Positions 53,636 through 64,000 of a stretch of DNA of 64,000 nt are shown in pieces. The position numbers and the translations under genes were made by a program. The stretch spans positions 310,001 to 374,000 of the forward strand of contig JALONQ010000001.1 of NCBI GenBank assembly GCA_025454835.1. The letters are read 5' to 3'. Below the pieces are notes generated by a model. It was not told the DNA's origin. It saw only the letters and a program-made list of their open reading frames with translations, and searched no databases. This DNA is from Bacteroidota bacterium. GTDB taxonomy: Bacteria; Bacteroidota; Ignavibacteria; UBA10030. Within the stretch, counting starts at the first letter, position 1; each line of letters opens with the position of its first letter.

Positions 53636-53705
53636 TCCTGACAGCCTCCGGCGTGGTCACACGACAACGGTGAGATCCCTGAACGGCGATCGTCGAAGGA
53701 CGCGA

Positions 53706-54110
53706 TCAGCGGAACATCGCCTTGATGCTCCCCCACGTCCGGCGTGCGGTCGAACTGACGTGGGAGACGGTCACGATCTCCGTCTCAGGTGCCGGCGTCT
53801 GGCCGTTGAGCACACGGATACGGTACTGGAAGACCGTGGCCGTCGCCTTGAAGACCGAACGGTCGACATACTCGTACGAAGAACGGTCTCCTCTCGGAGT
53901 GATGGTCGTGACGGGGATGAAGTCACCTTCGGTGCCGGCCCGGCGAACGACCACGAAGTGCTGCACACCTGCTTCGCTTTCTGTGTTCCACCGGATCACG
54001 ATGTCGCTGCCGTTGCTGCTGGCCGTCGGACGGTCCTTGATGACCGCCGCAAAGGCGGCAACCGTCACGGCCAACAACGCCACCATCACCAAGAAAATGC
54101 TCGTTCGCAT
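53706..54110 (-). CDS. Small secreted FN3-like protein
   Basis: A 134-residue protein with a clear signal peptide (residues 1-22) and one beta-sandwich-like domain (SDIVIRWNTESEAGVQHFVV through VFQYRIRVLN), similar in pattern to a fibronectin type III unit. No sorting domain is visible. I do not recognise a specific family. It lies between the DMT exporter and maf genes and may simply be carried in the operon. Confidence 0.65.
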   Translation of the reverse strand: MRTSIFLVMVALLAVTVAAFAAVIKDRPTASSNGSDIVIRWNTESEAGVQHFVVVRRAGTEGDFIPVTTITPRGDRSSYEYVDRSVFKATATVFQYRIRVLNGQTPAPETEIVTVSHVSSTARRTWGSIKAMFR

Positions 54111-54164
54111 ATGGTTCGAATATAGGGCTCGGCTCCGTCAAACTCAAGCAGACGATTCCCGAAT

Positions 54165-55061
54165 TCAGGACGGCCCCGGGGCCGATGCCTTGGGTCGGAA
54201 GACCACGTCTGACAATTCAGAAACTAGCAGACCCACGAGGATCAGTCCCCCGCCGAGCACACCCAGTGCGCCAAGGCGTTCTCCGACAACGAGATACGCG
54301 AGCACCGCGGCGATCACCGGTTCCAAGGAGAAGATCACCGCGCTCCGGGCGGGGGTCGTAAACCTCTGGTAGGTCGTCTGGAGCCACAACGCGATCACAG
54401 TCGCGAAGATGGCGAGATACACGATCTCGAGCGCCATCGCGCCAGACCAACGTAGTACCACCTGCTCGGACGTCAGCGCGGCGATGCCACCACCAAAGGC
54501 TGCGACGACGAACTGCGCCATTGTCAGATGCGCGACGTCGGTGCGTTTGCTGAACACATCCACCAGAACGATATACAGACCAAACAGCAATGCACAGCCC
54601 AGTGTCAGCAGGTCGCCGAGGACGAACCCCGACCCCGCGGGAGAAGTGAGGTAATACAGTCCGACAGAAACGAGTGCAACGCCGATCCATGTGCCCAGCT
54701 TCGGCCATCGGCGTTCGATCGTCACCTGCCACAGGGGCGTGAACACGACCATCATCCCCGTGATGAACGCAGATTTTGAAGCCGTCGTGGTCTGGAGTCC
54801 GACGGTCTGAAGCCCGAATCCGGCGAACAACAGACTGCCGAGCACGACGCCGTCGCGGATCGATGCGCGATCCCACCCCCGCACCGACGACGGGCGCACG
54901 AGCCCGAACAAGAGGGTCGCCAGAGCGAAGCGAAGGCCGATGTAGGCGAAGGGCGAGACCGACGAGAGCAGGTCCTTCGTGACGATGAAGGTACTGCCCC
55001 AGATGAACGTGATCGAGAGAAGGATCAGCTCGGCTTTCGGACGCGGATCGTGGAGCGCCAT
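54165..55061 (-). CDS. EamA/DMT-superfamily transporter
   Basis: A 298-residue membrane protein with ten hydrophobic segments in two EamA repeats (first with FIWGSTFIVTKDLLS, second ending with the LAYLVVGERLGALGVLGGGL segment). This is a drug/metabolite exporter family; the substrate is not predictable. It starts five bases after the stop of the DUF362 gene. Confidence 0.88.
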   Translation of the reverse strand: MALHDPRPKAELILLSITFIWGSTFIVTKDLLSSVSPFAYIGLRFALATLLFGLVRPSSVRGWDRASIRDGVVLGSLLFAGFGLQTVGLQTTTASKSAFITGMMVVFTPLWQVTIERRWPKLGTWIGVALVSVGLYYLTSPAGSGFVLGDLLTLGCALLFGLYIVLVDVFSKRTDVAHLTMAQFVVAAFGGGIAALTSEQVVLRWSGAMALEIVYLAIFATVIALWLQTTYQRFTTPARSAVIFSLEPVIAAVLAYLVVGERLGALGVLGGGLILVGLLVSELSDVVFRPKASAPGPS

Positions 55062-55066
55062 CGCCG

Positions 55067-56211
<1,145 letters not shown>

Positions 56212-56215
<4 letters not shown>

Positions 56216-57108
56216 GACCACCCGAGAATGGTGCGGAGTTCGCGTGAGTAGATGATGGCGACGCAAGCCAGAAGCCAGGCCGCCATGTTTAGGAGTGTGG
56301 GAACGTCTGACATCAGCAAATGCGTCGGATTGTCGTCCGTTTTGCGCGCGCGCATGAGATAGAGGTATCGGAAGATCCCGAACAAAACAAAGACGGTCGT
56401 GAAGATGAGGTTCTCCGTTCCGAACACTTCGACGGTGCGTTCGGCGACCGTGTAGAGCGCGTACGAGATCGCCATGCCGGCCGCCGTCACGGTCATCATC
56501 TGTTCGATGAACTGTATGTCGTAGTGTCGTAGCACCGGGCGGGCGTGATCGGTCTCCTGCTCGATGTTCAACAGGATCTCGGCCCGGCGCTTGGACACGG
56601 CCAGAAACACCGAGACGAACAGCGTGCAAAGGACCAGCCACGGCGACACGAGCACGCCGATGGCGAAAGCACCCGCCAGAACCCGGAGCATGAATCCAGA
56701 AGCCACGATGAAAACGTCGACGAGGATCACTTGCTTCAGGCCGAGCGAATAGCCGAGATTGAGCAACAAGTAGAGCGAGACGATGAACACGACCTTCAAC
56801 CCCAGCCAGTGAGCGCCAGCGCCGGCGATCGCCAGGAGCATGACGGCCACGGCAATGGCCTGGCCGATGCTCACCTCGCCCGACGCGATCGGCCGCATCC
56901 GCTTGAGTGGGTGCAGCCGGTCCGATGACCGATCGGCGATGTCATTCACGATGTACACGACGCTCGAGACCAGTGAAAAGGCCGCAAACGCCGCGACAGC
57001 CCGTTCGAGATACACCAGGTCGAACAGGTGACGCGAGAAGACGAGCGGGGCGAAGACAAACACATTCTTCGACCATTGGATCGGGCGCAGCATGCGTATC
57101 AGGGGCAT
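56212..57108 (-). CDS. UbiA-family decaprenyl-phosphate phosphoribosyltransferase-like protein
   Basis: A 298-residue membrane prenyltransferase-like protein with about nine helices. The first Asp-rich motif and its tail read NDIADRSSDRLHPLKRMRP, matching the DPPR synthase subgroup (which transfers phosphoribose from PRPP to a polyprenyl phosphate) rather than quinone prenyltransferases. No DprE1/E2 epimerase genes lie nearby. Coupled by ATGA to the DUF362 gene. A UbiA member with another acceptor remains possible. Confidence 0.82.
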
Positions 57109-57128
57109 AGGCTGTGGCTCCGGGGTGC

Positions 57129-58784
57129 TCAGAAAACTGCCGGCTCCTCGTAGACGCCGAAGACCTCGGCCATGGCGTGACATTGCTCGCCCAGGGTCGT
57201 GTACGCCCGAACGGCATCAAGCAACGGGGGCATGAGATTCGATCCATCTCGAGCTGCCTGGCGCAAACGCGCAAGGGTCTCGTCCACCCTCTTCCGGTCC
57301 CGGCTTTGCTTCACGTCGGCCAGTCGCTGGCGCTGACGACGCTCGACGTCCGGCGAGATCTGGAGGATGGGAATGTCAACCTTCTCCTCTGCCTCGATGA
57401 AGTCGTTCACACCGACGATGATCTTCTCTTTCCGGTCGAGCTCCCGCTGGTAGCGGTAGGCCGCTTCGGCGATCTCGCGCTGGAAGAAGCCCGCCTCGAT
57501 CGCCGGGATCACACCGCCCATGGCATCGATGCGCTCAAAATACTGTTCCGCCTCCGCCTCCATCCGGTTCGTCAGCGCTTCGACGAAGTAGCTCCCGGCG
57601 AGCGGATCGATCGTGTTCGTAACGCCCGTCTCATGCGCAAGGATCTGCTGCGTCCTGAGGGCGATCTTGACCGCCTTCTCCGACGGCAGCGCAAGCGTCT
57701 CATCCATGGAGTTCGTATGGAGCGATTGCGTTCCTCCCAGGACGCCGGCGAGCGCTTCGATCGCCGTTCGGACGATATTATTCTCGGGTTGCTGCGCTGT
57801 CAGCGAGCATCCCGCCGTTTGCGTATGGAAGCGGAGCGTCAATGAACGTGGCGACGTGGCGCCGTACCGGTGCTTCAGTCGCTTGGCCCAGATACGGCGG
57901 GCGGCGCGGTATTTCGCGATCTCTTCGAAGAAATCGATATGCGCGTTGAAGAAAAAGGAGATCCGCGGCACGAATTCGTCCACCTTGAGCCCGCGCTCGA
58001 TCCCCGCCTCGACATAGGCGAACCCGTCGGCCAGCGTGAACGCAAGCTCCTGCGCAGCCGTAGAGCCCGCCTCGCGGATATGGTACCCGCTGACCGAAAT
58101 GGGGTTCCACTGCGGCGCTTCGCGGTTGAGATACTCGAACATGTCGACGATGAGCCGCATCGACGGGGATGGGGGATAGATCCATTCCTTCTGCGCGATG
58201 TACTCCTTCAGGATATCCGCCTGGATCGTTCCGCGGAGATGACCGAACGGAACCCCCTGCTTCTCGGCCACGGCAAGGTACATTGCCATGAGATTGATCG
58301 CCGGCGCGTTGATCGTCATCGAGGTCGAAATGGCCCCCAGGTCGATCCCCTTGAACAACGTCTCCATGTCGGCCAATGAGCTGACTGCGACGCCGCAAAT
58401 GCCCACCTCCCCTTCCGCCACAGGGTCATCAGCATCGCGCCCCATCAGCGTCGGAAGGTCGAAGGCGACCGAGAGGCCCGTCTGCCCGTGCTTCAGGAGG
58501 TAGAGATAACGCTCATTGGTATCCTCTGGCGTTCCGAAACCCGCGAACTGGCGCATCGTCCACAGCTTTCCTCGATAGCCGGTCGGATGGATGCCGCGCG
58601 TGTAGGGAAACTCGCCCGGAAACCCAATGTCCGACAGATAGTTCGTGGCCGCGATATCCTCCGGTGAGTACAACAGTTCGACCGGCGCACCGCTCACCGT
58701 CGTGAAGACGGCTTCCCGCCACCGACCGCCGGACTTCGCACGGTCATTCCACGCGTCGAGTCGTCGTCGCTGTTCGTCGGCCAT
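57129..58784 (-). CDS. Acyl-CoA mutase large subunit (methylmalonyl-CoA type)
   Basis: A 551-residue catalytic subunit without a B12-binding domain. The barrel signature is visible: [52 protein letters not shown] and, late, the [16 protein letters not shown] motif and [19 protein letters not shown]. It needs the separate cobalamin subunit encoded at 52599-53015. It interconverts a branched and a linear acyl-CoA, probably methylmalonyl-CoA and succinyl-CoA; the isobutyryl type is an alternative. Heads a seven-gene minus-strand run. Confidence 0.93.
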   Translation of the reverse strand: MADEQRRRLDAWNDRAKSGGRWREAVFTTVSGAPVELLYSPEDIAATNYLSDIGFPGEFPYTRGIHPTGYRGKLWTMRQFAGFGTPEDTNERYLYLLKHGQTGLSVAFDLPTLMGRDADDPVAEGEVGICGVAVSSLADMETLFKGIDLGAISTSMTINAPAINLMAMYLAVAEKQGVPFGHLRGTIQADILKEYIAQKEWIYPPSPSMRLIVDMFEYLNREAPQWNPISVSGYHIREAGSTAAQELAFTLADGFAYVEAGIERGLKVDEFVPRISFFFNAHIDFFEEIAKYRAARRIWAKRLKHRYGATSPRSLTLRFHTQTAGCSLTAQQPENNIVRTAIEALAGVLGGTQSLHTNSMDETLALPSEKAVKIALRTQQILAHETGVTNTIDPLAGSYFVEALTNRMEAEAEQYFERIDAMGGVIPAIEAGFFQREIAEAAYRYQRELDRKEKIIVGVNDFIEAEEKVDIPILQISPDVERRQRQRLADVKQSRDRKRVDETLARLRQAARDGSNLMPPLLDAVRAYTTLGEQCHAMAEVFGVYEEPAVF

Positions 58785-58880
58785 CCGAGGGCTCCCAAGG
58801 AGATACGAGTGAATCGTGTGGTTTCGATCAGGATCGCTTCGTCCGTTGCATCCTTTGCGACCTGCCCAATCAGCTTTGTG

Positions 58881-60668
58881 CTACGTCCTTCCGAACCGTC
58901 GGTCGAGCTCCTCGATCGGGATCCGGATCACCACCGGCCGCCCGTGTGGACACACGTACGGCATTTTCGTCAGGAACAACTGCTCGATGAGCACCGTCAT
59001 CTCGTTCGACGTCAGCGGGTCACCCGCTTTGATCGCGGCTTTGCAGGCGAACGACTTCGCCAGCCGGTCCCGGGCATCCATGACCTCGGCGTGCTCGTTC
59101 GCCTTGTACTCCTCGAGCACGTCGAGGAGGATCTTTTTCTCGTTCCCGACCTTCACGTCGGCCGGGATGCCTTCGATAACGACGGTGTTCTTGCCGAACA
59201 GCTTGATGTCGAACCCGAGCAGACGCAGGTGCTCCTCGAGCTCCCGCACCAGGGCGTAGTCCGTCGCCGTCAGTTCCAGCGTCTGCGGGAACAAGAGCTG
59301 CTGGATCGCCGGGAGGCTGTTTTCGAAGTTGGCGAGGACACGCTCATACAGGATGCGCTCGTGTGCCACGTGCTGGTCAACGATCACAAGCCCTGAACGC
59401 ACCTGGGAGACGATATACTTGTTCTGGATCTGCCAGATCGCCCGCGCATCGGCATCGATGGAGCGAGCGGCGCCCTGTCGGTGCTCGACCGTCTCGGCCG
59501 GAGCGTGTCTCGATGCCGGCATCGACAACGGAAGGATCGAACCGCCGTCGACGACGTTCGTTGGCCCAGGATCTTTTCGAAATGCGAACACCGGAGCCGG
59601 GGGAATGTCGGGGACCAGATGAAACCGGTCCTCCCCGTTCACGGCGTTTCCGTCCCTGAATTCAACGCGCGGCACGAGATCGTTCGCTGCCAGGGTCTTA
59701 CGGATCACGGACAGCACCATCCGGTAGATCGTCCCTTCCTGCTCGAACTTCACCTCCAGCTTCGACGGGTGGACGTTGACGTCCACGCGCGCCGGGTCGA
59801 TGGTCAGGTCCAGCACGAAGAGCGGGAATCCCCCGTTGATCAGCAGATGCTCGTAGCCTTGAAAGATCGCGTGCGCGATCATTTTGTTCTGGATCGGCCG
59901 CCGATTCAGCGTCAAATACTGTTCCGTGCGCGAGCGGCGGGCAAATTCCGGCCGGGCGAGGAATCCCTCGATCGAGAGATAGTCGGTGCGCTCTTCGACG
60001 GGCATCAACGATTGCCCGACCCGCTCGCCCAGGATCGCCGAGACCCGCTCCTGAGATGTGCCCGGACGCAGGTCCAGGAAGGTCTCGTCGTCGCTCACGA
60101 GCAACCAGGCGATCGTCGGATGGGCCAGCGCCGCGCGTGTGACCACGTCGGCGATGTTCTTCAACTCGGTCTGCCGGGTCTTCAGAAAGTTGCGGCGGGC
60201 GGGCGTGTTGTAGAACAGATTCTTGACGATCACGGTCGTCCCGACTCCGGCGGCCGCTTTCGTCACCTCGCGGACCGTGTCGCCGTCGACACGGACCACG
60301 GTCGCCACGTCGTCCAAGGCCGTGCGCGTGCGCAGTTCGAGCTGCGAAACGGCCGAGATCGACGCCAGCGCTTCGCCCCGGAAACCGAACGTGCCGATCC
60401 GTTCCAGGTCCTCAGGCCGAAGAACTTTGCTCGTCGCATGCCGATGGATCGAGAGAGCGGCGTCTTCGGCGCTCATGCCAGAGCCGTCATCCGAGACCTG
60501 AATGAACGCCCTCCCCGCATCCTTGACGTGCACCGTGATCCGGCGCGCACCGGCGTCGAGCGCATTCTCGATGAGCTCCTTGACGGCCGAGGCCGGTCGT
60601 TGCACCACTTCGCCCGCCGCGATCTTGTTGGCGAGCTCAGGCGGCATGATATGGATGGTCGCGGGCAT
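58881..60668 (-). CDS. mutL: DNA mismatch repair protein MutL
   Basis: A 595-residue MutL. The N-terminal GHKL ATPase has NKIAAGEVVQRPASAVKEL, IENALDAGA, DDGSGM and GFRGEALASIS. The C-terminal part carries endonuclease-type motifs DQHVAHERILYE, where DQHAxxExxxxE is usual (one Ala is Val), and CPHGRP near the end. This is the MutL form with its own nicking activity, as in bacteria lacking MutH. The start at 60668 (MPATIHIM) lies two bases past the epimerase stop. Confidence 0.95.
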   Translation of the reverse strand: MPATIHIMPPELANKIAAGEVVQRPASAVKELIENALDAGARRITVHVKDAGRAFIQVSDDGSGMSAEDAALSIHRHATSKVLRPEDLERIGTFGFRGEALASISAVSQLELRTRTALDDVATVVRVDGDTVREVTKAAAGVGTTVIVKNLFYNTPARRNFLKTRQTELKNIADVVTRAALAHPTIAWLLVSDDETFLDLRPGTSQERVSAILGERVGQSLMPVEERTDYLSIEGFLARPEFARRSRTEQYLTLNRRPIQNKMIAHAIFQGYEHLLINGGFPLFVLDLTIDPARVDVNVHPSKLEVKFEQEGTIYRMVLSVIRKTLAANDLVPRVEFRDGNAVNGEDRFHLVPDIPPAPVFAFRKDPGPTNVVDGGSILPLSMPASRHAPAETVEHRQGAARSIDADARAIWQIQNKYIVSQVRSGLVIVDQHVAHERILYERVLANFENSLPAIQQLLFPQTLELTATDYALVRELEEHLRLLGFDIKLFGKNTVVIEGIPADVKVGNEKKILLDVLEEYKANEHAEVMDARDRLAKSFACKAAIKAGDPLTSNEMTVLIEQLFLTKMPYVCPHGRPVVIRIPIEELDRRFGRT

Positions 60669-60670
60669 TG

Positions 60671-61687
60671 TCAGCGTGCGGGGCGTACCCCGATCCCGGG
60701 TTCGTGCGGCAGCACCAGCCTGCCGTCCTTTACGAGCGCACCCTGGTACGGGTCGTTCGTCGTCAGGATGTTCCCGTCCAGATCGGCGTAGTCGAGGAGC
60801 GGCGAGAGATGCGCTGCTGCCGTGATAGCGACGGAGGTCTCGATCATGCAACCCATCATCACCTTCATGCCGCACGCCTTGGCCGTCCGGATCATGGCCA
60901 TCGCTTCGCGCACTCCGGTGCACTTCATCAGCTTGATGTTGATGCCGTCGAAGACCCCCCGCAACGTCGGAATGTCCCCGACCCGCACGCAGTTCTCGTC
61001 GGCGATAAGCGGAAGCGGCGACCGCTCACGGACCCAGGCCGTCCCGGCCAGGTCTGACGCGGGCATCGGCTGTTCGACGAACTCGACCCCTTCGCCAGCC
61101 AGCCATTCGATGCGATCGAGCGCGAGTTCCTTCGTCTTCCAGCCTTCGTTGGCATCGACGCGGAGGGTCTTCTTCGTCACCGACCGGATCGCCTTCATGA
61201 TCTCCCGGTCATGGTCGCTGCCGAGTTTGATCTTCAGCAGCGGATAGGGTTCGGCCTCCTCCACTTTCCTCTTGATCATGTCAGGCGTGTCGATCCCGAT
61301 CGTGAACGACGTCAGGGGCGTCTTCGCGGGATCAAGACCCCACCATTGGTACAACGGCACGCCCAACTTCTTTCCCACCCAGTCGTGGAGCGCAAGGTCG
61401 ACGGACGCCTTGGCCGCGGGGTTGCCGGGCGCGCGGGCGTCGACCTCCGCCAGGATCTGCTCCAGCAGGAAGGGGTCGTTCCAGGCTGATGCATCCAGAG
61501 ATGCCAGAAATCGTCCGACGGACTCGATCGACTCCCCGTAGCGTCCCGAGGGCGCAGCTTCGCCGAGACCGACGATGCCGTCTTGCTCGACCTCGACGAG
61601 CATGATCGGGTCTACGGACGAGGTTCCACGGGCGATCGTGAACGGATGTCGAAGCGTCAGGTCGAACCGTCGATAGGTCAGTTTCAT
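60671..61687 (-). CDS. Dipeptide epimerase (enolase superfamily)
   Basis: A 338-residue muconate-lactonising subgroup enzyme. Catalytic Lys in LLKIKLGSD, metal ligands in RVDANEGW, VEFVEQPM and LIADENC, and the second Lys in INIKLMKCTG fit the L-Ala-D/L-Glu epimerase family used in peptidoglycan peptide recycling. The C-terminal GCMIETS is also typical. It lies four bases past ftsY. Confidence 0.9.
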   Translation of the reverse strand: MKLTYRRFDLTLRHPFTIARGTSSVDPIMLVEVEQDGIVGLGEAAPSGRYGESIESVGRFLASLDASAWNDPFLLEQILAEVDARAPGNPAAKASVDLALHDWVGKKLGVPLYQWWGLDPAKTPLTSFTIGIDTPDMIKRKVEEAEPYPLLKIKLGSDHDREIMKAIRSVTKKTLRVDANEGWKTKELALDRIEWLAGEGVEFVEQPMPASDLAGTAWVRERSPLPLIADENCVRVGDIPTLRGVFDGINIKLMKCTGVREAMAMIRTAKACGMKVMMGCMIETSVAITAAAHLSPLLDYADLDGNILTTNDPYQGALVKDGRLVLPHEPGIGVRPAR

Positions 61688-61691
61688 CGAT

Positions 61692-62642
61692 TCACTCCGT
61701 TGCCGGCCCGGGACGTGACAAGAGCGCGTCAGCGAACTGTCGCGCGTCGAACAGTTGCAGGTCGTCGATCCCTTCGCCAACCCCGATGAACCGCACCGGC
61801 ACCTGATGTTCGGCGACCACGCCGATGACGACGCCTCCTTTGGCCGTGCCGTCGAGCTTGGTGACCACGAGACCGGTCACCCCTGCCGCCGCGCCGAATT
61901 CCCGAGCCTGTTGCAGCCCGTTCTGACCGGTCGTACCGTCCAGGACCAGCAGCACGTCGTGAGGCGCTTCAGGGAGGCGCTTGCCGAGGACGCGGTGGAT
62001 CTTCTTCAGTTCCTCCATCAAGTGCCCCTTCGTGTGGAGCCGTCCGGCGGTATCGAGCAACACCACGTCCATCCCCCGCGAAATGGCAGCGCTCACGGTG
62101 TCGAACGCGACAGAGGCCGGGTCGGCCCCCGCCCCTTGCTGGACGATCTCCACGCCCGCCCGCTGCGCCCAGATCTCGAGCTGTTCGTTCGCAGCCGCTC
62201 GGAATGTATCGGCGGCACCGATGAGGACCTTCAGCCCTTCACGCCGGAACAGATGCGCCAGCTTGCCGACCGTCGTCGTTTTTCCCGCACCGTTCACACC
62301 GACCACGAGGATCACGTACGGCCGGGGTGTCGCCGGCAACAAGGTCGCGGCAGCCGGGGCGCCCCGGGTGATGGTCTCGGCGATCACGTCCGCCAACAGC
62401 GGCAACGCATCGGCGGGGGTCGTGATCCCCGAGGCCTTCACGCGCTCGCGCAACTGGTCGACGATCAGAGAGGTCGTCGCGACGCCGACATCCGCCTCCA
62501 ACAGCACCTCTTCGATCTCGTCGATCGTGGAGGCGTCGAGCGTCGTGCGCGTCGTGAGGATCTGCTGGACCCGGTCGACGATGGTCTGTCGGGTCTTCGA
62601 CAGTCCGTCCTGCAGCTTCTTGAAGAACGATCCTATTCCCAT
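61692..62642 (-). CDS. ftsY: Signal recognition particle receptor FtsY
   Basis: A 316-residue SRP GTPase that docks ribosome-SRP complexes at the membrane. The N domain (GIGSFFKKLQDGLSKTRQTI) precedes the GTPase with G1 GVNGAGKTTTVGKLA, the insertion box DTFRAAANEQLEIWA, G3 DTAGRLHTKG and G4 TKLDGTAKGG. No long acidic N-terminal A domain is present, so this is the short NG form. Confidence 0.96.
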   Translation of the reverse strand: MGIGSFFKKLQDGLSKTRQTIVDRVQQILTTRTTLDASTIDEIEEVLLEADVGVATTSLIVDQLRERVKASGITTPADALPLLADVIAETITRGAPAAATLLPATPRPYVILVVGVNGAGKTTTVGKLAHLFRREGLKVLIGAADTFRAAANEQLEIWAQRAGVEIVQQGAGADPASVAFDTVSAAISRGMDVVLLDTAGRLHTKGHLMEELKKIHRVLGKRLPEAPHDVLLVLDGTTGQNGLQQAREFGAAAGVTGLVVTKLDGTAKGGVVIGVVAEHQVPVRFIGVGEGIDDLQLFDARQFADALLSRPGPATE

Positions 62643-62661
62643 GCCGCGGCGCGTTCCGATC

Positions 62662-63207
62662 TTAGCGGTCCGTCGGACCGATGAACAAGCGTTGAGCGTA
62701 CATCACGGTCGATAAGACCACCATCGCCAGGCTGAACCACAACGTCGCCGTACGGAACCACTCCCACCCCTCGGGGCGGAGGACGCCGAGAATGATGAGA
62801 ACGGCGAACGCGCCGACCGCGACCTTGCCAGGCCAGTTCGACTGCACCACGATCTTCTTACGGCGCCGGATCAACAGGCTTCCGGCAACGATCAGCAAGT
62901 CCCGGAGGACGATGACGGCTGCGACCCACCCGGCGAGATCGCCCGTGATGACCAGCAGGATCACCGCCGTGCCGACGACGATCTTGTCGGCGACCGGATC
63001 GATGATCTTTCCGATCTCCGTCACTTCGTGTCGGGCGCGTGCCACAGCGCCGTCGAAGTAGTCTGTCGCGACCGCGACGAGCGCGATGAGCGCGGCCCAG
63101 GTGCGGTCACCCGGCGTCTCACTGAGCAGGAAGATTGCGAAGGGAAGAAGAAGAACGATCCGACTCAGGCTGAGGAAGTTCGAGAGTGTCCAGACCGTGG
63201 CCGGCAT
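62662..63207 (-). CDS. pgsA: CDP-alcohol phosphatidyltransferase (PgsA-like)
   Basis: A 181-residue membrane enzyme with the CDP-alcohol motif in TDYFDGAVARARHEVTEIGK and IDPVADK (D..DGA.AR...G..D...D). Most likely phosphatidylglycerolphosphate synthase, giving anionic phospholipid. Five or six hydrophobic helices. Start at 63207 overlaps the purF stop by one base (TGATG). A CDP-diacylglycerol-serine O-phosphatidyltransferase is less likely by size. Confidence 0.88.
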   Translation of the reverse strand: MPATVWTLSNFLSLSRIVLLLPFAIFLLSETPGDRTWAALIALVAVATDYFDGAVARARHEVTEIGKIIDPVADKIVVGTAVILLVITGDLAGWVAAVIVLRDLLIVAGSLLIRRRKKIVVQSNWPGKVAVGAFAVLIILGVLRPEGWEWFRTATLWFSLAMVVLSTVMYAQRLFIGPTDR

Positions 63208-64000
63208 CAGACATCGTTGGCGTCTTTGGAGGCGCCGCCGTCGATCGGCGCGGGATAGACGCCGCTGAAGCAGGCCGTGCAATACGACCGGCCTTCGCCG
63301 GCCGGGGCCGCTTCGAGCAGCTTCTCGAGTGAGAGATACGACAGCGAATCGACGTCAAGAAACTCGCGGATCCTCTCCACGTCACCGCCCGCCTTGTTGG
63401 CGATCAGCTCGTCACGGCTTGGGAAATCCATGCCGAAGTGACACGGATACTTGATCGGCGGCGAGGTGATCCGCACGTGGACCTCTTTGGGTCCCGCCTC
63501 TTTGACGAGCTTGACGAGCTGGCGCGAGGTCGTGCCACGAACGATCGAATCGTCGATGATGACGACCTTTCGCCCCTGGAGCACGCCTTTCACAGTGTTG
63601 AACTTCGTCTTGACCTTGAGCTCGCGGGAGTTCTGGGTCGGTGCGATGAAGGTCCGGCCCACATAATGGCTCCGGATGAGACCGAGTTCAAGCTTCACGT
63701 CGTGGCCGCGATTCTGGCTTTCGGAGACGAAGCCCAGCGTGGCGGTATTGCTCGAGTCGGGAACGCTGATGACCACGACCCTCTCGTCCGTTGGGGATTT
63801 CGTGACCGGAGACTCCTGCGCGAGGAGTTTGCCCAGCTTTCGGCGCACTTTGTCGACGTTCTCGCCGAACACCTTGCTGTCGGGGCGGGAGAAGTAGATG
63901 TACTCGAAGATGCAGTGGTGGGTCGACGCCGCCTTCTTGGCCAGATGGTACGATTTGACCGTTCCCGACGCGATCGCCTCGTCGTCGATCACGAGGATCT
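63207..64000 (-). CDS. purF: Amidophosphoribosyltransferase (C-terminal part)
   Basis: The C-terminal 264 or so residues of PurF, running off the right edge of the window, so the glutamine amidotransferase domain is missing here. The phosphoribosyltransferase domain shows FEYIYFSRPDSKVFG, the SVPDSSNTATLGF loop, SHYVGRTFIAPTQNSRE and the PRPP loop VVIIDDSIVRGTTSRQL. It catalyses the first committed step of purine synthesis. The end overlaps pgsA. Confidence 0.95.
   Translation of the reverse strand, partial: ILVIDDEAIASGTVKSYHLAKKAASTHHCIFEYIYFSRPDSKVFGENVDKVRRKLGKLLAQESPVTKSPTDERVVVISVPDSSNTATLGFVSESQNRGHDVKLELGLIRSHYVGRTFIAPTQNSRELKVKTKFNTVKGVLQGRKVVIIDDSIVRGTTSRQLVKLVKEAGPKEVHVRITSPPIKYPCHFGMDFPSRDELIANKAGGDVERIREFLDVDSLSYLSLEKLLEAAPAGEGRSYCTACFSGVYPAPIDGGASKDANDV

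Overview
The window is a gene-dense, GC-rich bacterial chromosome segment with about 68 protein genes and two tRNAs. Most genes lie on the minus strand and many overlap by 1-10 bases. The content suggests a Gram-negative member of the Bacteroidota/Chlorobiota/Kapabacteria side of the FCB group. Pointers are a TonB-dependent receptor with a carboxypeptidase-like plug extension, a secreted metalloprotease with a type-IX-like C-terminal sorting domain, an FG-GAP exported protein, BamD, a bacillithiol-type BshB1 deacetylase and a PorW/SprE-like TPR lipoprotein. Recognisable promoters are of the TTGACA-17-TATAAT kind rather than the Bacteroidia TTTG type. The phylum call is an inference. There is no CRISPR array, insertion sequence or prophage.

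Layout. 1-8.0 kb (minus): xseA-xseB-dxs-oxidoreductase-SAM hydrolase-ribD-class A beta-lactamase-ribE, ending at a hairpin terminator. 8.1-10.7 kb: TonB-dependent receptor, divergent from bshB1 and a SirB1-like gene. 12.5-24.4 kb (minus): a small membrane protein, capA, bamD, thioesterase, FG-GAP protein, metalloprotease, then ccmA-B-C-D-E-F for cytochrome c maturation, with a CxxxY-type CcmE. 24.5-29 kb: lemA, two TPM-domain genes, DAHP synthase, a response regulator with a degenerate HisKA region, and a nitrilase-like amidase. panD is on the plus strand. 29.6-34.2 kb: beta-oxidation/butyrate-type genes (acyl-CoA dehydrogenase, 3-hydroxyacyl-CoA dehydrogenase, thiolase) and rho. 34.4-41.8 kb: a tightly overlapping run ptpS-folE-SDR-SDR-TPR lipoprotein-pyrK-pyrD-folC that looks like tetrahydrobiopterin synthesis joined to pyrimidine and folate genes. 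41.9-43.3 kb: a Fur/PerR-type regulator with two peroxiredoxins. 43.4-47.4 kb: response regulator-HEAT protein-processive GT2-YaiO-like barrel, a candidate exopolysaccharide system, with plus-strand tRNA-Ser(CGA) between the GT2 and YaiO genes and tRNA-Ser(GGA) upstream of the response regulator. 47.6-52.4 kb (plus): nfeD, slipin, a catalytically degenerate family-B DNA polymerase homologue, and a cold shock gene with a long leader. 52.6-58.8 kb (minus): an operon-like run with the two subunits of a split methylmalonyl-CoA-type mutase at its ends and maf, a DMT exporter, DUF362 and a DPPR-synthase-like UbiA protein between. 58.9-64 kb (minus): purF (cut by the window edge), pgsA, ftsY, dipeptide epimerase, mutL.

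Most genes are housekeeping or central metabolism. The parts most worth following up are the PTPS-II/FolE/SDR pterin cluster, the dead PolB homologue, the RR-HEAT-GT2-YaiO module, the CxxxY CcmE with no ccmG or ccmH nearby, the beta-lactamase inside the riboflavin operon, and the response regulator whose HisKA-like helix has lysine where the phospho-histidine should be.
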